Assembly: GCF_001969815.1 (NCBI RefSeq)
Contig: NZ_MRBK01000001.1
Coordinates: 62,001-126,000, forward strand
DNA length: 64,000 nucleotides
DNA from: Bacillus swezeyi
GTDB lineage: Bacteria > Bacillota > Bacilli > Bacillales > Bacillaceae
Reading direction: 5' to 3'
The stretch's first letter is position 1. Each line of letters begins with the position of its first letter. The position numbers and the translations under genes were made by a program. Below the pieces are notes generated by a model that saw only the letters and a list, made by a program, of their open reading frames with translations, made no database searches and was not told the origin of the DNA. Below, piece after piece: positions 52,515 to 60,719 of the stretch.

Positions 52515-54029
52515 TTGGGTACACTTCAGCAACTAATCAATGATCATATGGAAAACTCAGATGAGTTAGAAGCATTGTCCGGGGGAAACCGAACATTTAC
52601 GTTTAAGGAATACCATCAACGGATCAGCCAACTGGCTCATTATCTGCTGGAGGAAGGTGTTCAAAAGGGAGATCACATTGCGGTTTTATGTAAAAATAAC
52701 CACCACTTTCCCGTCATATTGCTGGCATCATTAAAAATCGGCGCGACGGTCGTTCCTTTAAGCTGGCAGCTGACATCTTATGAGTTAAAGGGAATCTTGA
52801 ATAACTGCCAGCCGAAGGTCATGTTTTACGACATGGAGTTTGCCGATATATTGTCACCGCTTCGCAAGCAGCTTCAGTTCTGCCTGATGATCGAAGCGGG
52901 CGCAGGAATGAATACGACCGAACAGTTTGAAAGCCTTTTTACAGATCGGCCATTGCAGGTCAAGGCTGAGCAGGTGACAGAACATGATTTGGCTTTAATG
53001 CTGTTTACCTCGGGCACGACCGGGAATCCGAAGGGCTGCATGGTGAACCATGGCAGTCTGACAGCTTATTTGACAGAGGTGAATGTCAAAGCGAAGCGGC
53101 TGAAAGGAACCCGCTTTTTAGCAAGCCACCCGCTGTATCACATGAGTTCGCTCAATCATGTATTCCAGGCGGCTTTTGAAGGAATTGCGCTTTATTTCTT
53201 ATGGGACCCGGAACCGTATGAGATACTGCAGGAGATCGAGAAAAAACGGATTCAAATGATGATGGCGTTTCCTTCTGTTTACACTTATATGCTTGAGGAA
53301 ATGAAAAGGCACCAATTTGACCTGTCATCGGTTAAGATGTTTGTTTCAGGCGGAACAAAGGTGCCGGTGCGTTTGATCAAGGATTACAATGACTGCGGAA
53401 TCCAAATGGTGCAAGGTTATGGAAGTACAGAGGCATGGACGGTCAGTGTGTGGCGGCCTGACATGGGCTGGGATAAAGCCAATTCGGCCGGTAAACCGCT
53501 TCCGAATGTCAGTGTGAAAATCGAAGATCCGGACACACATGAAGAGCTTCCAAGAGGTGAAGTCGGGGAAATCGTCATCAAAAGCCCTTATGTTTTCGAA
53601 GGATATTATCAAAACCCGTCTGCTACGCAAAAGGTGCTGAAGGACGGATGGTTTTATATGGGAGATTCGGGCAGACTTGATGAAAACGGATTTTTATATA
53701 TTACCGGACGCTATAAAGATGTGATTGTATATGGCGGGGATAATATATACCCTGACCAGGTGGAAGAAATTATCGACCAAGTGCCTGGCGTCGTGGAATC
53801 AGCCGTTATCGGCGTTCCTGATGAGATGTACGGAGAAGTTCCAAGAGCATATGTCGTAAAAAATGAAAACTCAAATCTGTGTGAGGAAGACATCATATCA
53901 TATTGTAAAGAACGCCTGTCAGACTATAAAATTCCTGAAATCGTATTTGCGGAAAATCTTCCGAAAAACAGGCTCGGCAAAATTGTCAAAAAAGATTTGC
54001 GGGAGCTGGCTCTAAAAGGGCAGCAGTGA
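52515..54029 (+). CDS. AMP-dependent acyl-CoA synthetase/ligase
   Basis: A roughly 504-residue adenylate-forming enzyme. The phosphate loop is LMLFTSGTTGNPKGCMVNH near residue 170, the A5 motif is QGYGSTEAWTVS, then YMGDSGRLDENGFLYITGRY with KDVIVYGG. The terminal Lys is in PKNRLGKIVKKDLRE. It activates a carboxylic acid to the adenylate and then to a CoA thioester. The start is uncertain: TTG at 52515 is nine bases after GGAG, an ATG at 52506 abuts that site, and a GTG lies at 52482. The divergent MarR gene is the probable repressor. The substrate is unknown. Confidence 0.88.
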   Translation: MGTLQQLINDHMENSDELEALSGGNRTFTFKEYHQRISQLAHYLLEEGVQKGDHIAVLCKNNHHFPVILLASLKIGATVVPLSWQLTSYELKGILNNCQPKVMFYDMEFADILSPLRKQLQFCLMIEAGAGMNTTEQFESLFTDRPLQVKAEQVTEHDLALMLFTSGTTGNPKGCMVNHGSLTAYLTEVNVKAKRLKGTRFLASHPLYHMSSLNHVFQAAFEGIALYFLWDPEPYEILQEIEKKRIQMMMAFPSVYTYMLEEMKRHQFDLSSVKMFVSGGTKVPVRLIKDYNDCGIQMVQGYGSTEAWTVSVWRPDMGWDKANSAGKPLPNVSVKIEDPDTHEELPRGEVGEIVIKSPYVFEGYYQNPSATQKVLKDGWFYMGDSGRLDENGFLYITGRYKDVIVYGGDNIYPDQVEEIIDQVPGVVESAVIGVPDEMYGEVPRAYVVKNENSNLCEEDIISYCKERLSDYKIPEIVFAENLPKNRLGKIVKKDLRELALKGQQ

Positions 54030-54105
54030 GAAAAGCGGGAGCTGAACTACGGCTGCTGAAGCGGCTGCCAGAGGGGATCGAATAAGCGGTAGTCTGCCAA
54101 AGTAA

Positions 54106-54144
54106 AAAACCGGCTCAGGAACAAGGGAACTGAGCCGGTTTTTT
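54106..54144 (+). terminator. Terminator after the ligase gene
   Basis: AAAACCGGCTCAG (54106-54118) pairs perfectly with CTGAGCCGGTTTT (54130-54142), followed by T residues. Confidence 0.88.
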
Positions 54145-54168
54145 ATGACTACATCATCTCTGGATCTG

Positions 54169-54780
54169 TCACAAGGATCGTCTTAATGGATGTAATTTTC
54201 TTTTCTCTTTTGTTGCCGGGTCAATGCCCATCAGGTTGTGAATGGCCTCTTCAAAATTGTCCATCTTTACCTTTTCTGTGATCAGCGTTGAGAGATGAGG
54301 AAGGTCTGAGGCGCAGGCTAAAGCCGCTTCCATGATCTGTCTTGCCTCTCCGGTTCCCACAATGGTTACGCCATTTGAGAGCAGCTGAAAAGGTTTGACC
54401 TTCATTTCATATGTGTCATCAAAACCCATGGGAATAAGTCTTCCGCCTTTTTCAAACAATGGATAAGCCCACTCCAGCTGATTGCCAATGGCATCAAAAA
54501 TGACGTCGAATTTTCTTCCTTGATTTATTCAGTAAACTTCCTCAAGGTTTAATTCTTCAGGATGATATACGTGATCAGATAGCCGGCGCGCGGCCTCCGC
54601 TCTATAGTCTCCGATCTCTGTTGCAACCGTCAGCCTTGCCGATTTTTTTGCCATCATCTGAACAAGCAGGCCGATTGGGTCGATCCTAATACCAATACGG
54701 AGTCATCCGGTTTTATTGCAGCTTTTTCCAACACATTCAAAACGCAAGACAGGGGTTCAATTAAAACGGCCCGCTCCTAC
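54169..54780 (-). pseudogene. Zinc-dependent alcohol dehydrogenase, N-terminally deleted and frameshifted
   Basis: On the minus strand the reading begins at 54780 in mid-protein as ERAVLIEPLSCVLNVLEKAA and reaches SVLVLG. A frameshift near 54680 follows, then PIGLLVQMMAKKSARLTVAT, a TGA-type stop near 54529, and FDVIFDAIGNQLEWAYPLF with the C-terminal 96 codons intact. It is the Rossmann half of a sorbitol/threonine-dehydrogenase-like enzyme. About 150 residues with the catalytic zinc site are missing. The break at 54780 is shared with the MFS pseudogene on the other strand. Confidence 0.75.
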
Positions 54781-55518
54781 TCCATTAAAGGCTTATGGAC
54801 ATGGGCTTTTCTTGTATTAGGGCTAAGCGCATTCATGCTTATGATCGGCTGAAAACGACTGAAATTCGGACATTTGGATGGACTGCTGGCTGATCAAGAA
54901 GGCGGTCAGAATCAAAAGGTCCAGCACCGGTCAAGCTATCGTGAAAAAAGTCTGCTGTTTATTTCTTTTTTTATGGAGGCAGTGAAGTATCCATCGTCAA
55001 TTTTATGCCGGCGATTTTCGCTAAAAACTGGAAGATCTCCAATTCGGTGGCAACGATTTCGGTGACGATTTACTGGTCGGGAATGGTCATTGGACGAGCA
55101 TTAACGGGGATCGTGTCCGAGAAACTCACCTACCATCGTTTTCTCAGGCTGATTAACATCGGCAGCTTGGCTGCACTTGCTGCATTAGCAGTCATCGGCA
55201 GCGTTTGGGCGGGGTTTGCCCTTTGTTTTTTGATCGGGCTGTTTATGGCAGGAATGTTCGCGATCGCTTTGATCATTACCAATCAGTTTTTCCCCGGGAA
55301 ACGACAAGCATTTTGCTTGCTTCCAATGGACTCGGAGGCGCAATGCTGCCGATCGCCATGGGGAGAGCTTGGATCGCTTTCCGATTCAAACGGCATTTTG
55401 GCTATTGACTGTTTTAGGGGTCATTATGCTGTTTCTTGTGCTTGTGCTGCAGATATTGGAATCCACTAAGTCACGTATTCTCAAAAAATCCGAAAACAGC
55501 GGTGTTAAATCTATTTAG
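54781..55518 (+). pseudogene. MFS transporter, N-terminally deleted and frameshifted
   Basis: From the break point the plus strand reads IKGLWTWAFLVLGLSAFMLM, an in-frame stop near 54850, then a frameshift near 54973 into GGSEVSIVNFMPAIFAKNW, RALTGIVSEKLTYHRFLRL and more helices. Another frameshift near 55300 leads to SILLASNGLGGAMLPIAMGR, and the sense ends at TAG 55516. It is the C-terminal half of a sugar-type major facilitator. It was once divergent from the dehydrogenase gene, and the shared promoter region with both N-termini has been deleted. Confidence 0.75.
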
Positions 55519-55654
55519 GCTTTTGCAAAACCGGCGTTCGTTTGTACAAAGGCATTGGCTTTTTATCGTCCAGCCGCGATATGGCGATTTATATTCCCGC
55601 TTTTTGTAACCTTTCCCAATTTCGAACCCACTACAACAATAGGAGGTGGAAAAG

Positions 55655-56884
55655 ATGAGCTACAAGCGGAAAACATTGATGACACTTATCTTGCTTTTGC
55701 TGATGGCGGGCTGTGGAAGGGAGACGGAGATTCTTGACCGTTCAAAGGAATCTCCTAAACAACGGTCATCATCGAATATCGAACAGTCTTTTGCAGAAGG
55801 TGAACAGAAATTCGCTCTCGCTTTATTTCACGAAATCATCAAACAAGAAGGGACTTCCGAAAATGTATTGATCTCCCCGTACAGTGTTCAGCAGGCTTTG
55901 GCCATGACGGCCAACGGCGCCCGGGGAGACAGCCGAACCGAGATTCTAGACACTTTATATCTTCATCAAATGAACATCTCAGATATCAACAAAACGTCAA
56001 AATCTCTTCTTCAATCCTTTCGATCACTTCCAAACGGTGAGCTGTCCGCCGCCAATTCGGTGTGGTCAAAGCGGGAGATCAAAAAGAGCTTTATAGACAG
56101 GATCACAGGTCTTGGGAATGCTTATCAGCTTGATCAAGACCCGAAACAGGCCGCTGATCAAGTGAACGGCTGGGTATCAAAGAAGACTAAAGGACGCATC
56201 GATCGAATCATTGATGATGTCGGCCCTGACATTCTCGCTTACATCATTAACACCGTCTATTTTAAAGAAAGCTGGAAAGAAGAGTTTGATCAACATTTGA
56301 CCGTTGATCAACCGTTTTATTCACCAGCCGGCTCTGCCAAAAAACACCCCATGATGACACAGACAAACCGCTTTCCATATTTGCAAAACAAGCATTTTCA
56401 AGCCGTCAAGCTTCCCTATAAAGACGAACGCCTGTCTTTAGCCGTTTTTCTTCCGGAAAAAACGGAAAATCTCCAGTCCTTTCTGAAGCGATTAACCTAT
56501 CAAAATTGGCGCAGGTGGCAAGCGGGATGGAAAATGAAACAGGTGGAGCTCAAACTGCCGAAGTTTTCTTTTGAAACAGAAGCCATTTTAAATACGCCTC
56601 TGAAAAAGTTGGGAATGCGAACGGTTTTTCAGCAGGCGGATTTTTCAAATCTATTTGCCGGAAAAGACGAGGCTTATATAAATGAAGTCAAGCACAACAC
56701 ATTTATCAAAGTGAATGAAGCCGGTACTGAAGCCGCTGCTGCAACGAAAGTCGAAATCGTTGAATCAGCATCTGTGCCTGATGTTGTGATGACTGCCGAC
56801 CGTCCGTTTTATTTTGCGGTGATGGATGAAAAAACCGGCATCATTTTATTTCTCGGCAGTGTTGTTGACCCTGCGAAAGACTAG
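55655..56884 (+). CDS. Lipoprotein serpin with inhibitory-type hinge
   Basis: A 409-residue serine protease inhibitor. It has a signal peptide with lipobox LLMAGCGRE, so it is membrane-anchored outside the cell. The serpin body has VLISPYSVQQALAMTANGAR, INTVYFKESWKEEFD, AVKLPYKDERLSLAVFLPE and DRPFYFAVMDEKTGIILFLG. The reactive loop follows the inhibitory consensus: EAGTEAAAATKVEIVESASV with P15 Gly, P14 Thr and small P12-P9. Counting from P15 puts P1 at or near the Ser of VES-A, suggesting elastase- or subtilisin-like targets. The ATG at 55655 follows TAGGAGG. Serpins are rare in Bacillus. Confidence 0.92.
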   Translation: MSYKRKTLMTLILLLLMAGCGRETEILDRSKESPKQRSSSNIEQSFAEGEQKFALALFHEIIKQEGTSENVLISPYSVQQALAMTANGARGDSRTEILDTLYLHQMNISDINKTSKSLLQSFRSLPNGELSAANSVWSKREIKKSFIDRITGLGNAYQLDQDPKQAADQVNGWVSKKTKGRIDRIIDDVGPDILAYIINTVYFKESWKEEFDQHLTVDQPFYSPAGSAKKHPMMTQTNRFPYLQNKHFQAVKLPYKDERLSLAVFLPEKTENLQSFLKRLTYQNWRRWQAGWKMKQVELKLPKFSFETEAILNTPLKKLGMRTVFQQADFSNLFAGKDEAYINEVKHNTFIKVNEAGTEAAAATKVEIVESASVPDVVMTADRPFYFAVMDEKTGIILFLGSVVDPAKD

Positions 56885-56953
56885 CTGAAATCCTCCAAAT
56901 CAAGGAACAAACACGCGGAGGGTATATTTTTACCATTATTTATTAATATCACT

Positions 56954-56979
56954 TAAAACTTACATTTTATTACCGATAT
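56954..56979 (+). promoter_or_regulatory. Sigma-D-type promoter
   Basis: TAAA (56954-56957) lies 14 bases before ACCGATAT (56972-56979), one base off GCCGATAT. It precedes the secreted-protein gene at 57029. Confidence 0.6.
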
Positions 56980-57028
56980 AAGGAAAGGGAGTTCCTTTTT
57001 GGAGATCAATGAATGGGAGGCAAGACAA

Positions 57029-57856
57029 ATGAAAAAAAGTTTATGCTTTTTGATGTTCAGTCTTTTGTTGTTATCGGTTCCCGTGTATTCGGCTTCAGCG
57101 AGCGTATACGAAGACGAGTACGAACCAAATAATTCAGCCGCTAACGCGTATGATATCGGATTGTGGAAATATAAGACGATTTCCGCGACGATTCATAGTC
57201 CCGAAGATCAAGATTTTTTTAAGTTTTATGCCACAAAAGGGGAACAGCTTGCCGTTCACCTTAAGAACATCCCGGCAGGTACAGATTATGATCTCGTTTT
57301 ATTAAAAGACACCTACGGCTATCCCGCCGTCGATTCTTCCGAAAGAACGGGAACCCAAAATGAAATCATTCGTTTTGATGTTCCTGAAACGGGAAAGTAT
57401 ATCGCCGCTGTCAAATCGAAAAATGGCACATATGATGGATGGGGGTTTTACAGGCTTGAATTTATAGACAGAATGAAAAGCGGCACATATACGGCCAGAT
57501 TGTCTCCATCAGCAATATCCAGCCCTGGAAAAGGGACCGTCTCGCCAACGGCTGTCGTGAATCTGGCAAATGTCTCAGCCATTCCTGACGGAGCGGTCGT
57601 AAAGAGCGTATCGGCAGAAGGAACGATTTCCCCGAGTCTTGGCAACACCTTTAGAGAAGTGTTAAACAAAGAAGAAGGCGTCTGGCATACGACCGTTTCC
57701 GGAGGAACACTGTTCCCGGACATTAAATTGGAAAACGGACTGCCTGTCAAAACGACATGGAATGCCAGGTATTACTCGCTTGCATGGAGCAGTTCAACTT
57801 GGAAATCACCGCAGTTGAAGATCAACTACCAATATGACCAAACACACGACTGGTAA
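57029..57856 (+). CDS. Secreted protein with bacterial pre-peptidase C-terminal domain
   Basis: A 275-residue secreted protein with a signal peptide ending near YSASA-SVYE. Residues about 30-145 form a PPC domain: DEYEPNNSAANAYDIGLWKY, then HSPEDQDFFKFYATKGEQLA and AGTDYDLVLLKDTYG. The C-terminal 130 residues are beta-rich and unknown. It has no peptidase domain, so it is not an enzyme by this evidence. The ATG at 57029 follows GGGAGG. The sigma-D-type promoter suggests expression with motility and autolysin genes. The next gene is 27 bases downstream. Confidence 0.8.
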   Translation: MKKSLCFLMFSLLLLSVPVYSASASVYEDEYEPNNSAANAYDIGLWKYKTISATIHSPEDQDFFKFYATKGEQLAVHLKNIPAGTDYDLVLLKDTYGYPAVDSSERTGTQNEIIRFDVPETGKYIAAVKSKNGTYDGWGFYRLEFIDRMKSGTYTARLSPSAISSPGKGTVSPTAVVNLANVSAIPDGAVVKSVSAEGTISPSLGNTFREVLNKEEGVWHTTVSGGTLFPDIKLENGLPVKTTWNARYYSLAWSSSTWKSPQLKINYQYDQTHDW

Positions 57857-57883
57857 AAAATACCGATATAGAAAGGAGCTCCC

Positions 57884-58699
57884 ATGAATATTCGAGATAC
57901 GGTAAAACTTGCGCTTTTTACAGAAAAGCTGATGGATTCACTTTCAAAGCAGTCAAACACAAAAAAGTCTGAGACCGAAACCGCTGCAAAAAAAGATACG
58001 CTGACTATCAGCAAAGAGGCTGAAGAAGCGCAAAAAAACGGACAATCTGGAAAACCGCGAATGAATGGTGCACAGTCTGCCATTTATTCTCTCTATGTAG
58101 ACAGACAGCGCCTCAGCAGCACGATCGAAGAAACCCTCAGCGAAAACGGTATCACCCTTGCAGAAAATGAAAGCATCCAGATTCATATCGATGGCAAAAA
58201 TCACATTACAGTTGAAGGGACTCTTGATGATCAAAAAAGAGCGCAAATAGAAAAGGCGCTGAATGGAGTAGAACAGCTGGGAGCGAGGCTGTTGAGCCAT
58301 TGGGACTTAGTCGGTGAACAGAATGGAACGCCAATAAACAAAGCCGTTTACGAAAAATGGCATGTCAATGAGTTTTTAAAAACGATGGCAGGGCTGACTC
58401 TGTCTGACGTCGGTTTGAATGAAGCGGGAGAAATAACAGGCGGAAATGAAAAGCTCGACCACATTATACAAGCAGCCGCCGATCCGAAAAGCGATTTGGA
58501 AAACAGCTTTCAAAACATGTTGAAAAAGCTGAAGAATGTACTAAAAAAAGGACCTGAAACAATCGCCGACAGATCCGCTTCGTTCGGCTATTCCGGCGGA
58601 ACGCTCATCGATCTGGGCGTTTCAAAAGGATTCTCCACCGGTCAGATTGAGGAGTGGCTGGATGATTCGTTTTTAAGAAAGGCCATCCTGAATGGATGA
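57884..58699 (+). CDS. Hypothetical protein with flagellar-type DTLTISKEA motif
   Basis: A 271-residue soluble protein I do not recognise. Near residue 42 it has AKKDTLTISKEAEEAQKNGQ, a phrase often seen near the start of flagellar and hook-linked proteins and FlgM-type regulators. Residues about 80-135 look like a small alpha/beta unit (ESIQIHIDGKNHITVEGTLD). There is no signal peptide. It follows the PPC-domain gene by 27 bases, and ACCGATAT recurs just upstream (57862-57869) but without a good -35. It is probably co-transcribed with the PPC gene and sigma-D dependent. Function unknown. Confidence 0.6.
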   Translation: MNIRDTVKLALFTEKLMDSLSKQSNTKKSETETAAKKDTLTISKEAEEAQKNGQSGKPRMNGAQSAIYSLYVDRQRLSSTIEETLSENGITLAENESIQIHIDGKNHITVEGTLDDQKRAQIEKALNGVEQLGARLLSHWDLVGEQNGTPINKAVYEKWHVNEFLKTMAGLTLSDVGLNEAGEITGGNEKLDHIIQAAADPKSDLENSFQNMLKKLKNVLKKGPETIADRSASFGYSGGTLIDLGVSKGFSTGQIEEWLDDSFLRKAILNG

Positions 58700-58745
58700 T
58701 CGTGGGAAATAGATTGTCATATTGCAAAAACAAGCTATGAAGTAT

Positions 58746-58774
58746 AAAGCAGGCCGGGGGGCTTGCTTTTTTTT
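58746..58774 (+). terminator. Terminator after the hypothetical gene
   Basis: AAAGCAGGCC pairs imperfectly with GGCTTGCTTT across a G-rich loop, followed by T residues. Confidence 0.65.
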
Positions 58775-58800
58775 AAGACAAAAAAATTAAAAATTTCGCA

Positions 58801-58831
58801 TTGACTCTCACGTTGCGTGATACTTTATAGT
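58801..58831 (+). promoter_or_regulatory. MerR-type promoter with 19-bp spacer
   Basis: TTGACT (58801-58806) and TATAGT (58826-58831) are 19 bases apart. The spacer contains the dyad CTCACGTTGCGTGA. It lies 24 bases ahead of the Mta-like gene and is probably its own target. Confidence 0.8.
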
Positions 58832-58855
58832 CAATATCAAAGGGAGGTCAGATTC

Positions 58856-59611
58856 ATGAAAATGAAGGTGAAGGAAGTTGCTGATCTAGTCGGCATCAGT
58901 GTGCGCACACTGCATCATTATGATGAAATCGGATTGTTGACTCCGGCGGAGATAACCGAGGCCGGTTACCGGCTCTATTCAGATGACGATCTGGAAAAGC
59001 TGCAGCAGATTTTGTTCTTTAGAGAGCTCGACTTCCCTTTAAAAAAGATTAAAAACATTCTCGATAGTCCTTCTTTTGACCGGAATGAAGCGCTTCAGAT
59101 GCACCGGAAAATGCTTTTGGAGAAACGCAGGCGGCTGGATCAAATGATTGAGACAATCGACAAAACGATACAATTTGCGAAAGGGGAAATTGAAATGACA
59201 AATGAAGAAAAATTCGCAGGCTTCGATTTCAGCCAAAACCCATATGAAGAGGAAGCGCGTGAACGCTGGGGTGATGAAGCCGTCGACAAATCGAAGGCTC
59301 ATATCGCCGCCATGTCTGAAGATGAGCGAAAAGCGATGGAACAGCGATATGACGCCATTTACAGAAAAATCGCCGCCATCCGAAAAGGCGAGCCTGACTC
59401 AGAAGAGGCACAGGCGGCCATTAAAGAGTGGTATGATTTTTTAAACACCAATACAGGCAATCACTATTCGCTTGAAGCTTTCAAATGCCTCGGGCAAATG
59501 TATGTCGATGACGAACGCTTTACGAAAAACATCGATCAATACGGCGCCGGCTTGGCGAAGTTCATGTGCGACGCCATGGCGGTGTTTGCGGATCGGAATA
59601 AGAAATCATAA
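58856..59611 (+). CDS. MerR-family regulator with TipAS drug-binding domain (Mta-like)
   Basis: A 251-residue activator. Residues 1-70 are the winged helix: [20 protein letters not shown], then [21 protein letters not shown] long dimer helix follows, then a TipAS domain from about residue 125 ([60 protein letters not shown]). The layout equals Mta of B. subtilis, which binds drugs and turns on efflux genes. No efflux gene is adjacent. ATG follows AGGGAGG. The 19-bp-spacer promoter upstream suggests self-activation. Confidence 0.9.
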   Translation: MKMKVKEVADLVGISVRTLHHYDEIGLLTPAEITEAGYRLYSDDDLEKLQQILFFRELDFPLKKIKNILDSPSFDRNEALQMHRKMLLEKRRRLDQMIETIDKTIQFAKGEIEMTNEEKFAGFDFSQNPYEEEARERWGDEAVDKSKAHIAAMSEDERKAMEQRYDAIYRKIAAIRKGEPDSEEAQAAIKEWYDFLNTNTGNHYSLEAFKCLGQMYVDDERFTKNIDQYGAGLAKFMCDAMAVFADRNKKS

Positions 59612-59647
59612 TAGTTGGTGCTTTTTCAAAAGGTTATAGAAAATGAC

Positions 59648-59683
59648 AAAATCGCCTCCTTTATAGCATAAGGGGGCGATTTT
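59648..59683 (+). terminator. Terminator after the Mta-like gene
   Basis: AAAATCGCCTCC pairs with GGGGGCGATTTT with one G-T pair, and T residues follow. Confidence 0.75.
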
Positions 59684-59710
59684 CACACAGCCATAAGGCT
59701 GTTTCAACAG

Positions 59711-59747
59711 AAAGCCATGAATCAGGTATTGTATTCATGGCTTTTTT
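59711..59747. terminator. Second terminator-like hairpin
   Basis: AAAGCCATGAAT (59711-59722) pairs perfectly with ATTCATGGCTTT (59733-59744), then more T residues. No gene lies between this and the previous hairpin. Confidence 0.75.
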
Positions 59748-59900
59748 CGTTCCTTCATTCAGCTTCAACATTTTGTTTTGCAGTAAGAAAACGCTCTCGG
59801 CATTTGAGAGCGGTATGGTAAAATATTCTTTGTACACAAAAGCTATGTGCTCACTTGAGGGAGTTCTTGCTCATCCCCATTTGAAAGGGGGTGATGCATC

Positions 59901-59978
59901 ATGACAACATATGAAACAATCTCTTTAATGATTGCTTTTGGCATGTTAATTGCCGTGTTGTCTAAGAAAGAAAAATAG
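59901..59978 (+). CDS. Type I toxin: 25-residue holin-like membrane peptide
   Basis: A 25-residue peptide behind AAAGGGGGTGAT. It begins MTTYETISLMIAFGM, has one hydrophobic helix and ends KKEK, which is the pattern of TxpA/BsrG-type and 'putative holin-like' toxins. The mRNA shows the usual long-range pairing: TTGTACACAAA in the 5' part (59830-59840) with TTTGTGTACAA (60057-60067); CTTGCTCA (59866-59873) with TGAGCAAG (60033-60040); and CTTGAGGGAGT (59854-59864) with ACTCCCTTAAG (59981-59991, one mismatch). Such folding keeps the start hidden. TGGTAAAAT at 59816-59824 is an extended -10. It should depolarise the membrane when freed from its RNA antitoxin. Confidence 0.8.
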   Translation: MTTYETISLMIAFGMLIAVLSKKEK

Positions 59979-60018
59979 ACACTCCCTTAAGCCCTAGCAA
60001 GTGAAAGGGATAGTGTCT
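59977..60018 (-). ncRNA. 3' end (terminator) of the predicted antitoxin RNA
   Basis: AGACACTCCCTT (59977-59988) pairs with AAGGGATAGTGTCT (60005-60018) with a two-base bulge. Read on the minus strand the hairpin is followed by TATTTTTC, so it fits as the terminator of an antisense RNA that starts further right, overlaps the 3' part of the toxin mRNA and ends here. This is the arrangement of TxpA/RatA. I did not find a convincing minus-strand promoter between 60100 and 60250, so the 5' end is unknown. Confidence 0.55.
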
Positions 60019-60068
60019 ACATTAGAGCTATCTGAGCAAGCCCCTTGATGGGCCGCTTTGTGTACAAC

Positions 60069-60100
60069 GACTCGACTGTTGGCGCAGTCGGGTCTTTTTT
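60069..60100 (+). terminator. Toxin mRNA terminator
   Basis: GACTCGACTG (60069-60078) pairs with CAGTCGGGTC (60085-60094), followed by six T residues. Confidence 0.8.
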
Positions 60101-60300
60101 ATTTTATGCATTTCTTAAAGAAGAAATACATTTTACATGTGGTGATCATATAGTGTTTCTTCCTATGTGAAATGCATGGCAAAGAAGAATTAGGTTTATG
60201 AAAATAGGTTATTCCATACATTTATATTACTAATTCGAGTCTGCAAAAGCAACTCATAACGCGCGATGAGTTCATTCAAAAAATGAACATATAACGCTGA

Positions 60301-60329
60301 TTGACACATGCCCATTTTCAAAGTAATAT
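60301..60329 (+). promoter_or_regulatory. Sigma-A promoter of the T-box/rtpA operon
   Basis: TTGACA (60301-60306) and TAATAT (60324-60329) are 17 bases apart, just ahead of the T-box leader. Confidence 0.75.
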
Positions 60330-60354
60330 ATTTTACAAATCATGTACGGTCAAA

Positions 60355-60617
60355 CGATATTGAAGAAGAGCAAGTACGTGTCAGAGCTGGGGTTTTAGAG
60401 AGTCGGTGGCTGGTGTGAACCGATACCCCCCTGATGCCGAATGGGCTTCTGAATCGCATCGCTGAAGCGCAGTAGGCGATGCCGGGATGTTCTCTCCGTT
60501 ATCAAGAGAAAAATATCGAAAGGGTATTTCCTTTCCGTATTTTTGTGAGCGAATCGTTTATGCGATTAATAAAGGTGGTACCGCGAGACCCTCGTCCTTT
60601 TGTGACGAGGGTTTTTT
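60355..60617 (+). promoter_or_regulatory. tRNA-Trp-sensing T-box leader of rtpA-ycbK
   Basis: Stem I folds as AGAAG/CTTCT below and GTGTCAG/CTGATGC above an internal loop with AGTA on the left and GAA on the right (60439-60441). The codon after that GAA is TGG (60442-60444), the Trp specifier. The AGAGAGT and GGCTGGTG apical motifs follow. The T-box sequence AAAGGTGGTACCGCG is at 60571-60585. The terminator pairs ACCCTCGTC (60588-60596) with GACGAGGGT (60604-60612), then T residues. Uncharged tRNA-Trp should stabilise the antiterminator and allow expression of anti-TRAP. Confidence 0.92.
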
Positions 60618-60641
60618 GTATTTTTTAAGGAGGTGGTGGCC

Positions 60642-60719
60642 ATGGAAGAAGGCTGGCCGGTGTGGCCATATGGTTCAAATCGGAAAGGAGGTGGACGAAT
60701 TGGTGATCACGACAGATGA
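60642..60719 (+). CDS. Trp-containing leader peptide overlapping rtpA start
   Basis: ATG at 60642 follows AAGGAGG and opens 25 codons to TGA at 60717. Codons 5 and 8 are Trp (MEEGWPVWPYG). The frame runs through the rtpA ribosome site (AAAGGAGG, 60684-60691) and its start codon. In B. subtilis a ten-residue leader with Trp codons controls anti-TRAP translation; ribosomes stalled for lack of Trp-tRNA leave the anti-TRAP site open. Here the leader is longer and overlaps the start, so active translation would cover it. Confidence 0.65.
   Translation: MEEGWPVWPYGSNRKGGGRIGDHDR

Noticed and set aside
60454..60456. TCG read as the T-box specifier, which would mean a switch from Trp to Ser.
   Set aside because: Folding stem I shows that this triplet is below the lower helix. 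The codon next to the loop-E GAA opposite AGTA is TGG at 60442-60444, as expected for anti-TRAP.
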